Shown: positions 34,665-42,980, counted from the stretch's first letter. The stretch is 64,000 nucleotides of DNA from Sphingosinicella sp. CPCC 101087 (GCF_004151485.1 NZ_SBFF01000003.1:62001-126000); one strand, 5' to 3'. Notes: generated by a model not told the origin, from the letters alone. Program-made: numbers and translations.

Positions 34665-35498
34665 CTAGATCAGGCCCCATTCCTCGCCGGCGAAATAGCG
34701 GACCATCGCCGAGAAGGGCTGCGTCGGCGCCGCCATCGTGCGTAGCGTGTCGATCGTGTCAAGCCTGGCCTGTCCGGTCGCGCTGGCGGCGATGTCCCTC
34801 AGCCGCCGGGCGAAGTCATAGGTCCGCCAGCGCCAGATGCGAAGTTCCTCGCGGTTGATGTCGACCATCCGCTCGGCTGTTGCCAAGGCCGACGCGGCGG
34901 CAGGAAGGCCGGGCCGGGCCTCGGCCCTCACCTCCTGGATGACGTCGTCGGCCGCCCATTGGAACAGGATCTCGGGATCGATGCGATAGGGATTGGGAAG
35001 GCCCGGTCCCTCAGCATCGAGCAGGGCCAGCAGCTGGCCGATCGCAACCGCGTCGCCGGGCTCCGGGCAGGCGGCCGCGGCGAGCAGGGCGAGCGCCGCA
35101 TCGTCGGCGGCGGGATCGACCGCCGGCTCGGCCAGCGGCGGGCCGCCATGCTCATACTGGTCGCTCTTCTTGCCGTTGCAGACGCGGCAGCTGTACAGAT
35201 AATTGTCGTAGCAATAGGCCAGCCACCAGTAGAGCGCCTTGGGCCGGAAATGCTCGACGTCGCCATAATAAGCGGCCGAGGTCGGCGTCTCGCAGAAGGC
35301 GCATTTCCCGGACGTTTCGCGCTGCAGCTGGGGCTTGGTGGCGTTCCAGCGGCTGGACGAGAAGAGCTTCTTCTTGATCGTCGCATCGCCCAATTGCCCG
35401 TCGCGCTTGGCGCGGAACAGCTCCAGCAGCCGCGCCTGCCGCGCGGGATCGCGGAACGAGGGTGGGATCCGGGCGCGGTCGCGCTGGAGCTGGATCAA
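34665..35498 (-). CDS. HNH endonuclease, Septu PtuB-like
   Basis: 277 aa. TTG 35498 overlaps the stop of the ATPase gene (TTGA) with GGAG upstream. The HNH/zinc core is plain: KCAFCETPTS, then DVEHFRPK (histidine of the active site), YWWLAYCYDNYLYSC and RVCNGKKSD, giving two CxxC zinc knuckles. The rest is helical. This order (C-x2-C ... EHFRPK ... YWWLAY ... C-x2-CN-x-K) is that of PtuB, the nuclease of Septu, which cuts DNA when released from its ATPase partner. The usual length of PtuB (about 250-300 aa) is matched. Confidence 0.75.
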   Translation of the reverse strand: MIQLQRDRARIPPSFRDPARQARLLELFRAKRDGQLGDATIKKKLFSSSRWNATKPQLQRETSGKCAFCETPTSAAYYGDVEHFRPKALYWWLAYCYDNYLYSCRVCNGKKSDQYEHGGPPLAEPAVDPAADDAALALLAAAACPEPGDAVAIGQLLALLDAEGPGLPNPYRIDPEILFQWAADDVIQEVRAEARPGLPAAASALATAERMVDINREELRIWRWRTYDFARRLRDIAASATGQARLDTIDTLRTMAAPTQPFSAMVRYFAGEEWGLI

Positions 35499-36790
35499 CG
35501 CCCGTCTCCGCCGCCGGGGCGCGCCTCGAGCGAGCTGGCGATCCGGTCGAGCGTCGAGAAATAGCGTCCGAGCACCTCGTTGCCAAGATCGTCGCCCCGC
35601 TCCGAGGGCACTACCTCTAGCTTCGCCTGCGCCGCCTCGAGCTCGATCTTCTGGTTGTCCGTGAGCAGCTCCTCCGAAATGGAGGAGAGCTCGCGATAGA
35701 CATTCTTGCTCTGCTCGATCTCCCAGGAATCGAGCGAGTCGATCCGGAAGCCGAGATCGTAGAGCTGGTGCAGCCTGAGCTTCGAGGGGTCGCCGGGGAA
35801 GGCTGTCGCCTTGACCAGGCGGTTCTCGTCGCGGGCTAGGATGGTGGCCTCGTTCTCATGCGCCTGCTGCAGGGTCAGCGCCGAATGAGTGGTCGCCAGG
35901 ATCTGGAAATTGGGCAGCCGGTCGGTGAGGAAGGCGCGCAGGCGCCGCTGCCAAGCCGGATGGAGATGCGCGTCGATCTCGTCGATCAGCAGAAGGCCGC
36001 GGGCGCGGAGCGGGTTCTGGTGGTGGGCGAAGGATTCGGTCACCTGGTAGAGCAGGTCGCCGATCCAGGCCGCCATGTTTTGGTAGCCGTCGCTGAGCTC
36101 CTCGAGCGAGACGATGCCGTCGGGCGTGGTGAAGCGCAGCGTCCGCTTTTGCTTGTCGACGCCGTCGAACCTCACCTCGGGCATGAGCGCGTTGAGCGCT
36201 TCGCGGACGATATCGAGCCCGTCCTCGCCGCGGCGATAGTCGAGGTCCATCGCCCAGGCTGGCAGCGGGTTCACCACCGCATTCTTGTCGAACAGGGTGG
36301 CGAGGCACTGAGCGCGGGCGGGTCCGGCGCCCTTGGTCGCGAGCGGGGCCGCGCGCTCGTCGTCGACGCGGCGATAGGGGCCGTAGGCGACGACGAAATA
36401 GTTCTGGGTGGCATGCTCGAGTGCGTCGTCGAGCGGCTTGAGGTCATCCCTATTGCGAAAGAGTACCTCGCGCACCGTGTCAGAGCTCGTGATATCCACC
36501 GCGACCTCCCGAAGCTCCCACTCGGCGGTCCTGAGGCGCGCGGTGATGCGCCCGCGCTCGGCGCCGCGGCGCACCCATGACCGGCAGTCGCCGATGAGAT
36601 GGGGGAGGGCCTCCGATCCGGCCAGGATCAGCGCTGCCGCCTTCAGAAGGGTCGACTTGCCCGTGCCGTTCTCGCCGACCAGCAACGACCAGCGCCGCAC
36701 CATCGGCGGCTCGATCTCGTCGGTGGTGAAGTCGAGCTCGGCATAGGGGATCGAACGGATATTCTCGACCACCAGTTTCTCAAGGAACAT
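35495..36790 (-). CDS. ABC/SMC-type ATPase, Septu PtuA-like
   Basis: 431 aa from ATG 36790, which has a near-perfect GAGGAGG ribosome-binding site; the 33-residue N-terminal extension of the open frame is rejected. An AAA_21-type ABC ATPase: Walker A GENGTGKST (39-47), signature-like LEELSDGYQ (229-237), Walker B GLLLIDEIDAHLHP (265-278) and H-loop ILATTHSALT. PtuA ATPases form a complex with PtuB and hold it inactive until ATP is depleted or phage is sensed. It is coupled to the HNH gene by a 4-bp overlap. A retron or OLD-type system is less likely, as no reverse transcriptase or Toprim is present. Confidence 0.75.
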   Translation of the reverse strand: MFLEKLVVENIRSIPYAELDFTTDEIEPPMVRRWSLLVGENGTGKSTLLKAAALILAGSEALPHLIGDCRSWVRRGAERGRITARLRTAEWELREVAVDITSSDTVREVLFRNRDDLKPLDDALEHATQNYFVVAYGPYRRVDDERAAPLATKGAGPARAQCLATLFDKNAVVNPLPAWAMDLDYRRGEDGLDIVREALNALMPEVRFDGVDKQKRTLRFTTPDGIVSLEELSDGYQNMAAWIGDLLYQVTESFAHHQNPLRARGLLLIDEIDAHLHPAWQRRLRAFLTDRLPNFQILATTHSALTLQQAHENEATILARDENRLVKATAFPGDPSKLRLHQLYDLGFRIDSLDSWEIEQSKNVYRELSSISEELLTDNQKIELEAAQAKLEVVPSERGDDLGNEVLGRYFSTLDRIASSLEARPGGGDGR

Positions 36791-37178
36791 CCTGCCTCCT
36801 CGGCCGCGGCCCGATCTCCAAGTCCTGCGACGGGCAGGTTGGCAGCAAGGCCCGCGAAGGCCAAGCCGAAACCTCCCGATCGGATACAATCGGGGGGCTC
36901 AACTCCGAGCTTGTGTCCCGAATTCCATGCTGGTCAATGATCCTGCCCCGGATCGTAGATCGAGTCTCCAATGATTTTTCTCCTCTACGGGCCAAATTAG
37001 GCTGCGATGAGACGAGGCCCCGAGTTGGAGCAGTCTGGCCGGAAGCCGCCGGTCTTCCTTCGGCCACTTCCCTGAGAAAGTTGATCGTCGGCTCTACGCA
37101 CGACGGCTGAAGCCTGAACTTACTCCGTCGAATTTAGAACGTCGACTTGACCCCAGCGCTGAAAGTACGGAGCTTCCC
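36791..37178. other. Gene-free 388 bp upstream of the Septu-like operon
   Basis: It holds the divergent promoter region for the Septu-like operon and the following plus-strand gene. The only pattern noted is TGGCCGGAAGCCGCC at 37036, with a partly complementary CTTCCTTCGGCCA ending at 37066, a member of the island-wide motif family. Confidence 0.45.
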
Positions 37179-37787
37179 GTGCGGCGCCCCAGAAAAGGCG
37201 CGGCTGCGGGACGCCGAACAAGAATGCCAGTTGCGACCCAAGACGGCAGAGGCGAGGCAAGCCCGCTTACTCCCAGGCAGGAGCGGCTGGTCCAAGCCCT
37301 AGCGGATTTCCAGATGGCGCTCAGCGCCATCGATTTCATGTGCGAACTTGACGAGGACAGACGCCTTACACGCGTGGAAAGGCGGCGCTATCGCTGCTTC
37401 GAAGATGCGGCTGTCATCGCCTACGGTCGCGCGTTCAGCAATGCCGAGGGTCTCCCGTTCCTGGTCTTCAAGCACATGGGCATCAAGCCCACACCGGACG
37501 AGAAGGAACTGCACGATCGGCTGATCGAGCGGCGTCGCAAGGTGGTGGCGCACTCCGACGCCGACCGGCAGCGCATCTTGTTTGCCACCGAGGAGTTCGA
37601 GACAGACAACAACACGTTTATGATCCCCCACTTCGACTTCGACGACGCCCTTGCTTTCTACTCGGACCGGTTGAGGATCATGGAATGGCTTCGTCGCTTG
37701 ATTCAGGCGGTCTGCGCGGTCCTATTCAATCAGGTCCAAGGGGTCTCGCCGACCCACTTCGTTAGAGACCATACGCTGCCGGGGTGA
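37179..37787 (+). CDS. HEPN/AbiU2-like hypothetical protein
   Basis: 202 aa from GTG 37179, six bases after GGAG; ATG 37224 would drop a basic N-terminus. Mostly helical. The segment KELHDRLIERRRKVVAHSDADRQ contains R-x4-H (RKVVAH), followed by S-D, the pattern of AbiU2-like HEPN proteins where a conserved LRdK..aHsD lies on the active helix. It may therefore be an RNase or an RNA-binding protein. It precedes the Mrr-like nuclease gene by 77 bp on the same strand, so a two-gene unit is possible. No clear antitoxin is seen. Confidence 0.55.
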   Translation: MRRPRKGAAAGRRTRMPVATQDGRGEASPLTPRQERLVQALADFQMALSAIDFMCELDEDRRLTRVERRRYRCFEDAAVIAYGRAFSNAEGLPFLVFKHMGIKPTPDEKELHDRLIERRRKVVAHSDADRQRILFATEEFETDNNTFMIPHFDFDDALAFYSDRLRIMEWLRRLIQAVCAVLFNQVQGVSPTHFVRDHTLPG

Positions 37788-37864
37788 CAGTGCACTGGCT
37801 CCTGCCGCGCGGCCGAGCAGGCCGCGCGCTGGACAGCAACGGATGACTGAGCGAAATTACCGGG

Positions 37865-38851
37865 ATGGCCACACCGCCCCTAAATCAGACGCCCGACGAG
37901 TTCGGCGCAGCGTTTCACTATCCGCCTGACCTGCTTGAGCAGCTGGTCGATACGATCCCGCTGCTATGCAAGAGCAAGAATGCGGTAATTCTCTTCTTCC
38001 AAGGCGCCGGGGTCTCGACCGAAGACTATGAAGACATTCGCGCCGAGCTGACGACCGATCGCAACTCGCACAACAAATATGGGATCGCTCGAACAATCCT
38101 CACCCGGCTCAATGAGCGCGGCGACAACGGGCTTCGTCCCCGACGCGAGGTGATTAAGCGTGTGGTCGAGTTCGAGGATTACGGCACGACTTGGGAGGCC
38201 GACCGTATGCGCGCCAAGGGCCAGGTCGCGAGCATCCGCGAACGGGTCAATGTCCATGACAGCTTCACGCGGATGTCGATCGAGCGCGACCGCGAAGCCG
38301 CGCGTCATCGCGAAGCGCATGCGCGCCAGCAGGAGGAAGTCCGTAACCGCAAAGCCACGATCGAAGCAGCGCGCGACGGCCTCTTCGCGCTGTTCGGCGA
38401 GCAGAATCCGCAACGGCGCGGTAAGCTCGCCGAGAAGGCGCTCAACGATCTTTTCGCCGCATTTGGTATCTCGGTGCGCGAGGCGTTCGAGCTCAAAGGG
38501 GACGACGGCGAAGGAATTGTCGAGCAGATTGACGGCGTCATTGAGATCGACGGAACGATATATCTAGTCGAGATGAAGTGGCTGGCGACAACGGCTGGCA
38601 CCGACGTTGTGGCGCACCACCTCGTGCGAGTGATGGGTCGCTCGGGCGCCCGCGGGATGGTCATCGCCAATCCCGGGTTCTCTGATGCGGCGATCAGACA
38701 GGTACGTGACGCGATGGCCCATATGACCGTCGTGCTCGTGACGCTGGAGGAGATCGTGGGTGTGCTGACGCGCGGCGACGATCTCGTCGAGATGTTGCGC
38801 AGAAAGATCTACGCGGCGGTGATCGACCGCGAGCCGTTTCGGAGGTGCTGA
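37865..38851 (+). CDS. Mrr-like PD-(D/E)xK restriction endonuclease
   Basis: 328 aa. The N-terminal third is helical (LLEQLVDTIPLLCKSKNAVILFFQGAGV) and resembles the winged/effector part of abortive-infection proteins. A charged coiled coil follows (about 115-180). The C-terminal nuclease core has KLAEKALNDLFAAFG, EQIDGVIEIDGTIYLVEMKW (D and E-x-K catalytic residues) and GRSGARGMVIANPGFS. This is the Mrr_cat fold that cleaves modified or foreign DNA. The ribosome-binding site is weak. Close to the HEPN-like gene upstream; together they may form a defence unit, but similar stand-alone genes exist. Confidence 0.65.
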   Translation: MATPPLNQTPDEFGAAFHYPPDLLEQLVDTIPLLCKSKNAVILFFQGAGVSTEDYEDIRAELTTDRNSHNKYGIARTILTRLNERGDNGLRPRREVIKRVVEFEDYGTTWEADRMRAKGQVASIRERVNVHDSFTRMSIERDREAARHREAHARQQEEVRNRKATIEAARDGLFALFGEQNPQRRGKLAEKALNDLFAAFGISVREAFELKGDDGEGIVEQIDGVIEIDGTIYLVEMKWLATTAGTDVVAHHLVRVMGRSGARGMVIANPGFSDAAIRQVRDAMAHMTVVLVTLEEIVGVLTRGDDLVEMLRRKIYAAVIDREPFRRC

Positions 38852-39453
38852 CACTTGCGCCCTGCGGCCGATTAAGGAGGCGCGGCGGCACGACGCGGTG
38901 ACGCTCGCTTAATGTACGGCGGCTTTCGGAAACGGCTTGGGCGGCGCTGAATGGCCGAAATGGGCGCAAACCGGCCATAGCCGCGGAGATATGAGGCTAA
39001 CCAGGAGATCCCAGATCACCTAGGTAGCGCCCACGAAAGCGCAGAGATTCTGTGGGGCAAATCGGGGGAGCTCGGAGGGGCTCACCCACGCAAGATACGC
39101 GAATTCAAGTACTTATGGCTTGACAATGGTGACCCCAACGGGACTTGGATCAGCGTTTCAGACGATGCCAGTCGCAATTTAATGTCTGAGGATGGCCGAT
39201 AGTTGACTGTCCGCTCTCGGCCGGAGAATTGTACAAGCCGACATTCAGCCCGGGCCCGCGTCTTCCTCGCAGTCCAGCTCGGTCGTAGCGGCTTTGTATG
39301 ACCGCAATCCGTCGGTGGTTAGCCGTTACGCTGGAACCGCAGGGCCCCGTCTCTAGTTCTCTTTGTGAATGACAAGCGCGTACCGAGCGGCGCTCGGGTC
39401 CAATGTCGCCAATTTTTCCGTCATGATTGTGCGAAGCATTATGGGAGACCTTC
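38852..39453. other. Gene-free 602 bp
   Basis: No gene recognised. A TGGCCGAAATGGGCGCAAACCGGCCA dyad lies near 38952-38977. The final part carries the promoter of the following lipoprotein hydrolase, whose ribosome-binding site GGGAG is at 39443. Confidence 0.4.
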
Positions 39454-40431
39454 ATGCCATTTCGCAAATTCACGAACGTGCGCAGTATGACGCTCGGAAC
39501 CGCGCTCTTCCTTCTTGGCGCCTGTTCACCGCAAACGGCCGAACAAGCGAACACTAATGATACGGAGCCAAATGTGGTGCAGACGAAAGCCATCCAGCCG
39601 TCGAGGAACGGCTACGCCGACGCCGCCGAAGGGTTAAAGGTCCACTACGAAATCTACGGCCAGGGCGAGCCGATCGTCGTCATGGCCGGCGGGTTGATGG
39701 ACACGAGCACAATGCTCCAGGTAATCGGTCCGCTATCACGAACTCGTCAGGTCATCGGCATCGACCTTGAAGGTCATGGCCGCACTGCGCTTCGCAAGTC
39801 GCCGATGACTCACCAACGGAACGGCGACGACGTAGCCGCCGTCCTGCGTCATCTCAAGATTCCGAAGGCCGACGTCGCGGGCTATTCGCATGGCGGCGAC
39901 GCGGCGATCCGAATGGCCATCCAGTATCCCGAAATGGTCCGCAATCTCATCGTGATTTCCACCGCGGCGGAACGCGACGGCTGGTATCCCTCGGCGTTGA
40001 AGGGAATGGAGGCGGTGAATTCAGGACTTGCCGAACAGATGAAAGAAACGCCGATCTACACAAGGTACGCGCAAGTCTCGCCGGACCCCGAGCGATTTGG
40101 GGTCCTGCTCGATCGAATGGGCGCACTCATGCGGACGGACTATGACTGGCGCGCAGAGATCGCTGCGCTACGGATACCCACCTTGCTGATATTCGCGGAT
40201 CACGATGCCATATCCGCAAACCATATCGCGGAATTCTACGCCTTGTTCGGGGGCGGCGTGCGGGATGCAGGCTGGGAAGGCGAGCCCAAGTTCTCGCGCG
40301 CCCGGCTGGCGATCGTTCCCGGATACACGCACTACAATTTCGGACAGTCGCCGGACATAGCGCGGATCATCGAGCGCTATCTTACAAACCCCACCTCGAA
40401 GGCGACGCAATTCGAACCTGAGCCAAACTAG
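39454..40431 (+). CDS. Lipoprotein alpha/beta hydrolase
   Basis: 325 aa from ATG 39454 (GGGAG upstream). A lipoprotein signal peptide ends in LGAC (lipobox, Cys at about residue 25). The hydrolase domain has PIVVMAGGLMDTST, the nucleophile elbow VAGYSHGGDAA, an acid in IFADHDAIS and the histidine in VPGYTHYNFGQ, a complete triad. Probably anchored in the envelope and acting on small esters or amides; homologues are annotated as alpha/beta hydrolases without defined substrates. It appears to be metabolic cargo rather than defence. It is followed by a GNAT gene 43 bp downstream. Confidence 0.8.
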   Translation: MPFRKFTNVRSMTLGTALFLLGACSPQTAEQANTNDTEPNVVQTKAIQPSRNGYADAAEGLKVHYEIYGQGEPIVVMAGGLMDTSTMLQVIGPLSRTRQVIGIDLEGHGRTALRKSPMTHQRNGDDVAAVLRHLKIPKADVAGYSHGGDAAIRMAIQYPEMVRNLIVISTAAERDGWYPSALKGMEAVNSGLAEQMKETPIYTRYAQVSPDPERFGVLLDRMGALMRTDYDWRAEIAALRIPTLLIFADHDAISANHIAEFYALFGGGVRDAGWEGEPKFSRARLAIVPGYTHYNFGQSPDIARIIERYLTNPTSKATQFEPEPN

Positions 40432-40474
40432 CGGCGGCTTCACGACTCAGCGATAACTCACTGGAGAGGCAACC

Positions 40475-41056
40475 ATGGTAAAGGTCACGATCGGCAGGCG
40501 GGAGGACAAGGCGCGGCTGATGCAGACCATTGTGCTCGGCTTTTGCGCCGATCCGATGGCGCGTTGGGCATCGCCCGACCCTGCGGTCTACCTGGACCGG
40601 CGCGACGAATTCTTCGATGCCTTCGGCGGCGCGGCCTTCGATCACGGCACCGCTTTCGTCGCTGACGACGGCGCGGCGGTGGCGACCTGGCTGCCTCCGG
40701 GCGTCGAGCCGGACAATGAGCGCATGGAAAAAATCATGGCCGAGCAGACGCCGGACAACCGCAAGCAGGAAATGTCCGAGCTCTTCGCCAAGATGGAGGC
40801 GTTCCGGTTGCACGAGCCGCACTGGTATCTGCCGCTCATCGCCGCCGATCCAGCGCGCCAGGGCCAGGGCTTGGGCACGGCCTTGATGGAAGCGGCGATC
40901 GCCCGCATAGACGAAGATGGCAGGCCTGCTTATCTCGACAGTTCGAACTCGCGCAACGTTCCGCTCTATAGACGCTTCGGCTTCGAACCGATTGGCCAAA
41001 TTAAGACCGCGAGCTCGCCCGTCCAGGTTCCGATGATTCGGCGGGCCCGACGCTAG
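40475..41056 (+). CDS. GNAT-family N-acetyltransferase
   Basis: 193 aa, with GGAGAGG upstream of ATG 40475. The acetyl-CoA-binding signature is visible as LIAADPARQGQGLGTALMEAAIARID (R/Q-x-x-G-x-G/A), and the C-terminal strand-helix PLYRRFGFEPIGQI is typical. The long insert with helices around NERMEKIMAEQTPDNRKQEM is characteristic of the subfamily related to puromycin N-acetyltransferase-like enzymes. The substrate is unknown; detoxification of an amine is possible. Probably co-transcribed with the upstream hydrolase. Confidence 0.85.
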   Translation: MVKVTIGRREDKARLMQTIVLGFCADPMARWASPDPAVYLDRRDEFFDAFGGAAFDHGTAFVADDGAAVATWLPPGVEPDNERMEKIMAEQTPDNRKQEMSELFAKMEAFRLHEPHWYLPLIAADPARQGQGLGTALMEAAIARIDEDGRPAYLDSSNSRNVPLYRRFGFEPIGQIKTASSPVQVPMIRRARR

Positions 41057-41672
41057 GTGTTTGTGAGAACAACGATCTAACCCAGCTAGGGACATTGTCA
41101 CCATGCCGGTGACCAGCCCCGGCGTCCGCATCACAAGGTTTCCGGTTCCCACCAGGAACAAGCCACCTGCAACGAGCTGCAGCGCGAATGAGCGGCGCCC
41201 ACCGATCATCGGCAGGCGCCGCCAAAAGGTCTTAGACTACGGTTCCTTCCGCCAAGGCGAGTGCATTCTTTGGCATCCCAACATGATCTTCATCACCCTC
41301 CTGGCGCTTGGCGCCACCTGCGGGACCGCCCGCATCTGTTCGAAATACCGCACGCGTGTTCCACCACTCCCCGGACACGGGGCGTTTCCATCAGCAAGCC
41401 GCGAAATGGCTGAAGGAGGCGCCCACCGTCCTGGCTGTGAGTCCTCGCGAGCTACAGGAACGGCAGAAAGCGATCCTAACGAGCAACCGGCTGCTTGCCA
41501 GCCGTCGCGGTCCATCAAGTTCTCGATCTCCATGGGCGCGTCTCACGGATGCCGCCGCGCGGCTGTGGGACAGGACCAGCCTTCGGCGGCCGGGCGAATC
41601 TGTCCTCACCAAGCGAAGCGCCGCGTCGCGGCGGACCGGCCCGAGGCGTGGCAGATTGGGGTACGGACTCGA
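41057..41672. other. Gene-free or decayed 616 bp
   Basis: No intact gene. A minus-strand scrap near 41209-41103 (GGRRSFALQLVAGGLFLVGTGNLV) looks like a piece of a membrane transporter. A plus-strand scrap near 41345-41490 (FHQQAAKWLKEAPTVLAVSPREL) also reads like protein. Both suggest gene decay close to the island end. Confidence 0.35.
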
Positions 41673-42050
41673 TCAAACGTGATCTGGGTCGGGCTTGGCA
41701 GTCCGCTTCTCGACCACGCAGAAGGTGTTGCCGTCAGCATCGGCCAGAACGACGTAATCTGCGTCGGGGGGGTAGCGCCATTCAACACGGCTGGCGCCGA
41801 GTCCCAGCAGGCGTTCGATTTCAGCGGACGCGTCTTCGGCATAAAGGTCGAGATGATGGCGTTGGTGATCTTGGGCTTGCGATGTCACCGCCGTGATCGC
41901 AAGTTGAGGGCCACCGCCAGTGCGCGGCACGAGGATCGCCCAGTCTATACTCGGCTTCCGCAGAGGTTCGTAGTCCAGCGCCGCCGACCAGAATTGGATG
42001 GCGCGGGACACGTCGCCGACGCCCCAAACGATTGAGCCGATCCTGAGCAA
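41673..42050 (-). CDS. VOC (glyoxalase/bleomycin-resistance) family protein
   Basis: 125 aa using TTG 42050, with GGGAG ten bases before; a longer TTG start at 42092 would reach into the IS remnant. The single VOC domain is recognisable: IVWGVGDVSRAIQFWSAALDYEP, HHLDLYAEDASAEIERLLGLGA and YVVLADADGNTFCVVE, with metal-ligand-like H and E positions. Such proteins include glyoxalases, dioxygenases and antibiotic-binding proteins; the role here is not known. The end of an IS5-like transposase gene lies 36 bp upstream and may have displaced the native promoter. Confidence 0.75.
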   Translation of the reverse strand: MLRIGSIVWGVGDVSRAIQFWSAALDYEPLRKPSIDWAILVPRTGGGPQLAITAVTSQAQDHQRHHLDLYAEDASAEIERLLGLGASRVEWRYPPDADYVVLADADGNTFCVVEKRTAKPDPDHV

Positions 42051-42085
42051 AGCGATATCTCCCAGTCCGAGACTTAATAAGTTTA

Positions 42086-42620
42086 TCAGCAACAGAAAGC
42101 GATGACAGCGGCGAGTGCCACGGCTGATGCAAAGTTGGCTGCGAGCTTGTCATAGCGGGTGGCGACGCGGCGGAAGTCCTTCAGGCGGCAGAACATGGCC
42201 TCGCTCAACCAGCGATCGCGATAGCGCTTCGCGTCGTGGCGGATGCGCCGCTTGCGGTTGCTGCGGCCAGGGATGAGGGATCGTGCCGGCCTCCTTCAAC
42301 AGCTTGCGGAAGCTGTTGGCGTCGTAGCCGCGGTGTGCGACGAGGCGGCGGCAGCGCGTGACGCGCTCTTCCAGAAGCGCGGCCGCCTTGATGTCGGAGG
42401 TGTTGCCCGGCGTGAGCGTCAGCGCGACGGGACGGCCGAGGAGGTCGCAGACGGCGTGGATCTTGGTGGACGCGCCTGACAATCTGTGCGGATCGAGCGC
42501 TGATCGCTACCTCCGCTACGTGCACGCATCCGCTGCCTTTGCCGAGGCCGCTCGGGCCGAAGAATTCGGCGGCCTCCCGATCACGCCGCGCGACGAAACG
42601 TACGGCCCCGCAACAGGCCA
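42086..42620 (-). pseudogene. IS5-family transposase remnant, frameshifted and 5'-truncated
   Basis: The C-terminal half of a DDE transposase of the IS5 group is read in two frames. TKIHAVCDLLGRPVALTLTPGN and DIKAAALLEE...RRLVAHRGYD (second catalytic D region) end at about 42290. The continuation GRSNRKRRIRHDAKRYRDRW, then FCRLKDFRRVATRYDKLAANF, is in a different frame and stops at 42086. The upstream part (to about 42620) is too degraded for a start. Terminal inverted repeats were not identified with confidence. Confidence 0.75.
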
Positions 42621-42683
42621 TTCCCGCAACGAGGCACCTGGCGCCGCATGGTCCTCAGTTTCAGACTAGCGCCTTGAAGTGGA

Positions 42684-42947
42684 AAGTCCGCTCCCGGCCA
42701 GCCCCGGTCAAAAATATGGCTCCGTACCTCCGGGCGAAGTCAGCTTCCTGGAGCTGCTATAGGACGCTTTTGTATGGGGTGGGACAGATTCGCGAATCGG
42801 TCTCAGGCCACAGATCGATTCCCGGTGTGAGAGTCGAACCCATCCTCATTTCGCTCCTGATGGTATCGCTGATGGACAGGAGTCAGGGCGCCTGAATTCC
42901 TTTAGAATATTCAACCGATTACCTGACCAATTCGATTCCCGCTACCG
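42684..42947 (+). repeat. Terminal repeat copy 3, at the right end of the island
   Basis: About 264 bp, the close partner of 27911-28172. It includes the palindrome GATTCGCGAATC (42787-42798), GATGGACAGGAGTCAGGGCG and TTTAGAATATTCAACCGATT, and runs into the full attR. The complement of TGGCCGGGAGCGGAC begins the repeat (42686-42700). Confidence 0.85.
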
Positions 42948-42980
42948 CTCCAGCAGCCCATCTCAGAACGTCCGAGAACG
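42931..42980 (+). repeat. attR: right attachment site
   Basis: It repeats 7532-7582: the tRNA T-loop/T-stem sequence TTCGATTCCCGCTACC, then GCTCCAGCAGCCC and GTCCGAGAACG. One C of the acceptor stem is missing relative to attL, so it is not a usable tRNA end on its own. Confidence 0.85.

Larger units (their letters stand above)
7532..42980 (+). mobile_element. Composite tRNA-Gly genomic island / mobilisable element, about 35.4 kb
   Basis: The limits are set by a direct repeat of the tRNA-Gly 3' end (51 nt at 7532-7582, 50 nt at 42931-42980). The P4-type integrase lies next to the tRNA. The contents are accessory: relaxase, ArdC, AlpA and many phage-defence-like genes, with no phage structural genes. 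A traA relaxase and a probable oriT are present, but I see no traG/virD4 or virB genes, so it would be mobilisable rather than self-transmissible. Two further partial att copies (24051-24066 and 28156-28172) at the ends of a repeated right-terminal sequence show that it is built from at least three modules. Confidence 0.85.

Noticed and set aside
35495-36790. Retron or OLD-type system for the ABC ATPase
   Set aside because: No reverse transcriptase, msr/msd-like RNA or Toprim domain nearby; the HNH partner fits Septu.
41308-41682. 124-codon plus-strand frame
   Set aside because: Only its first half looks protein-like; the second half is a composition artefact. More likely decayed sequence.
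7718-42980. Integrated prophage
   Set aside because: No capsid, terminase, portal, tail or lysis genes are seen; the contents are mobilisation and defence genes.
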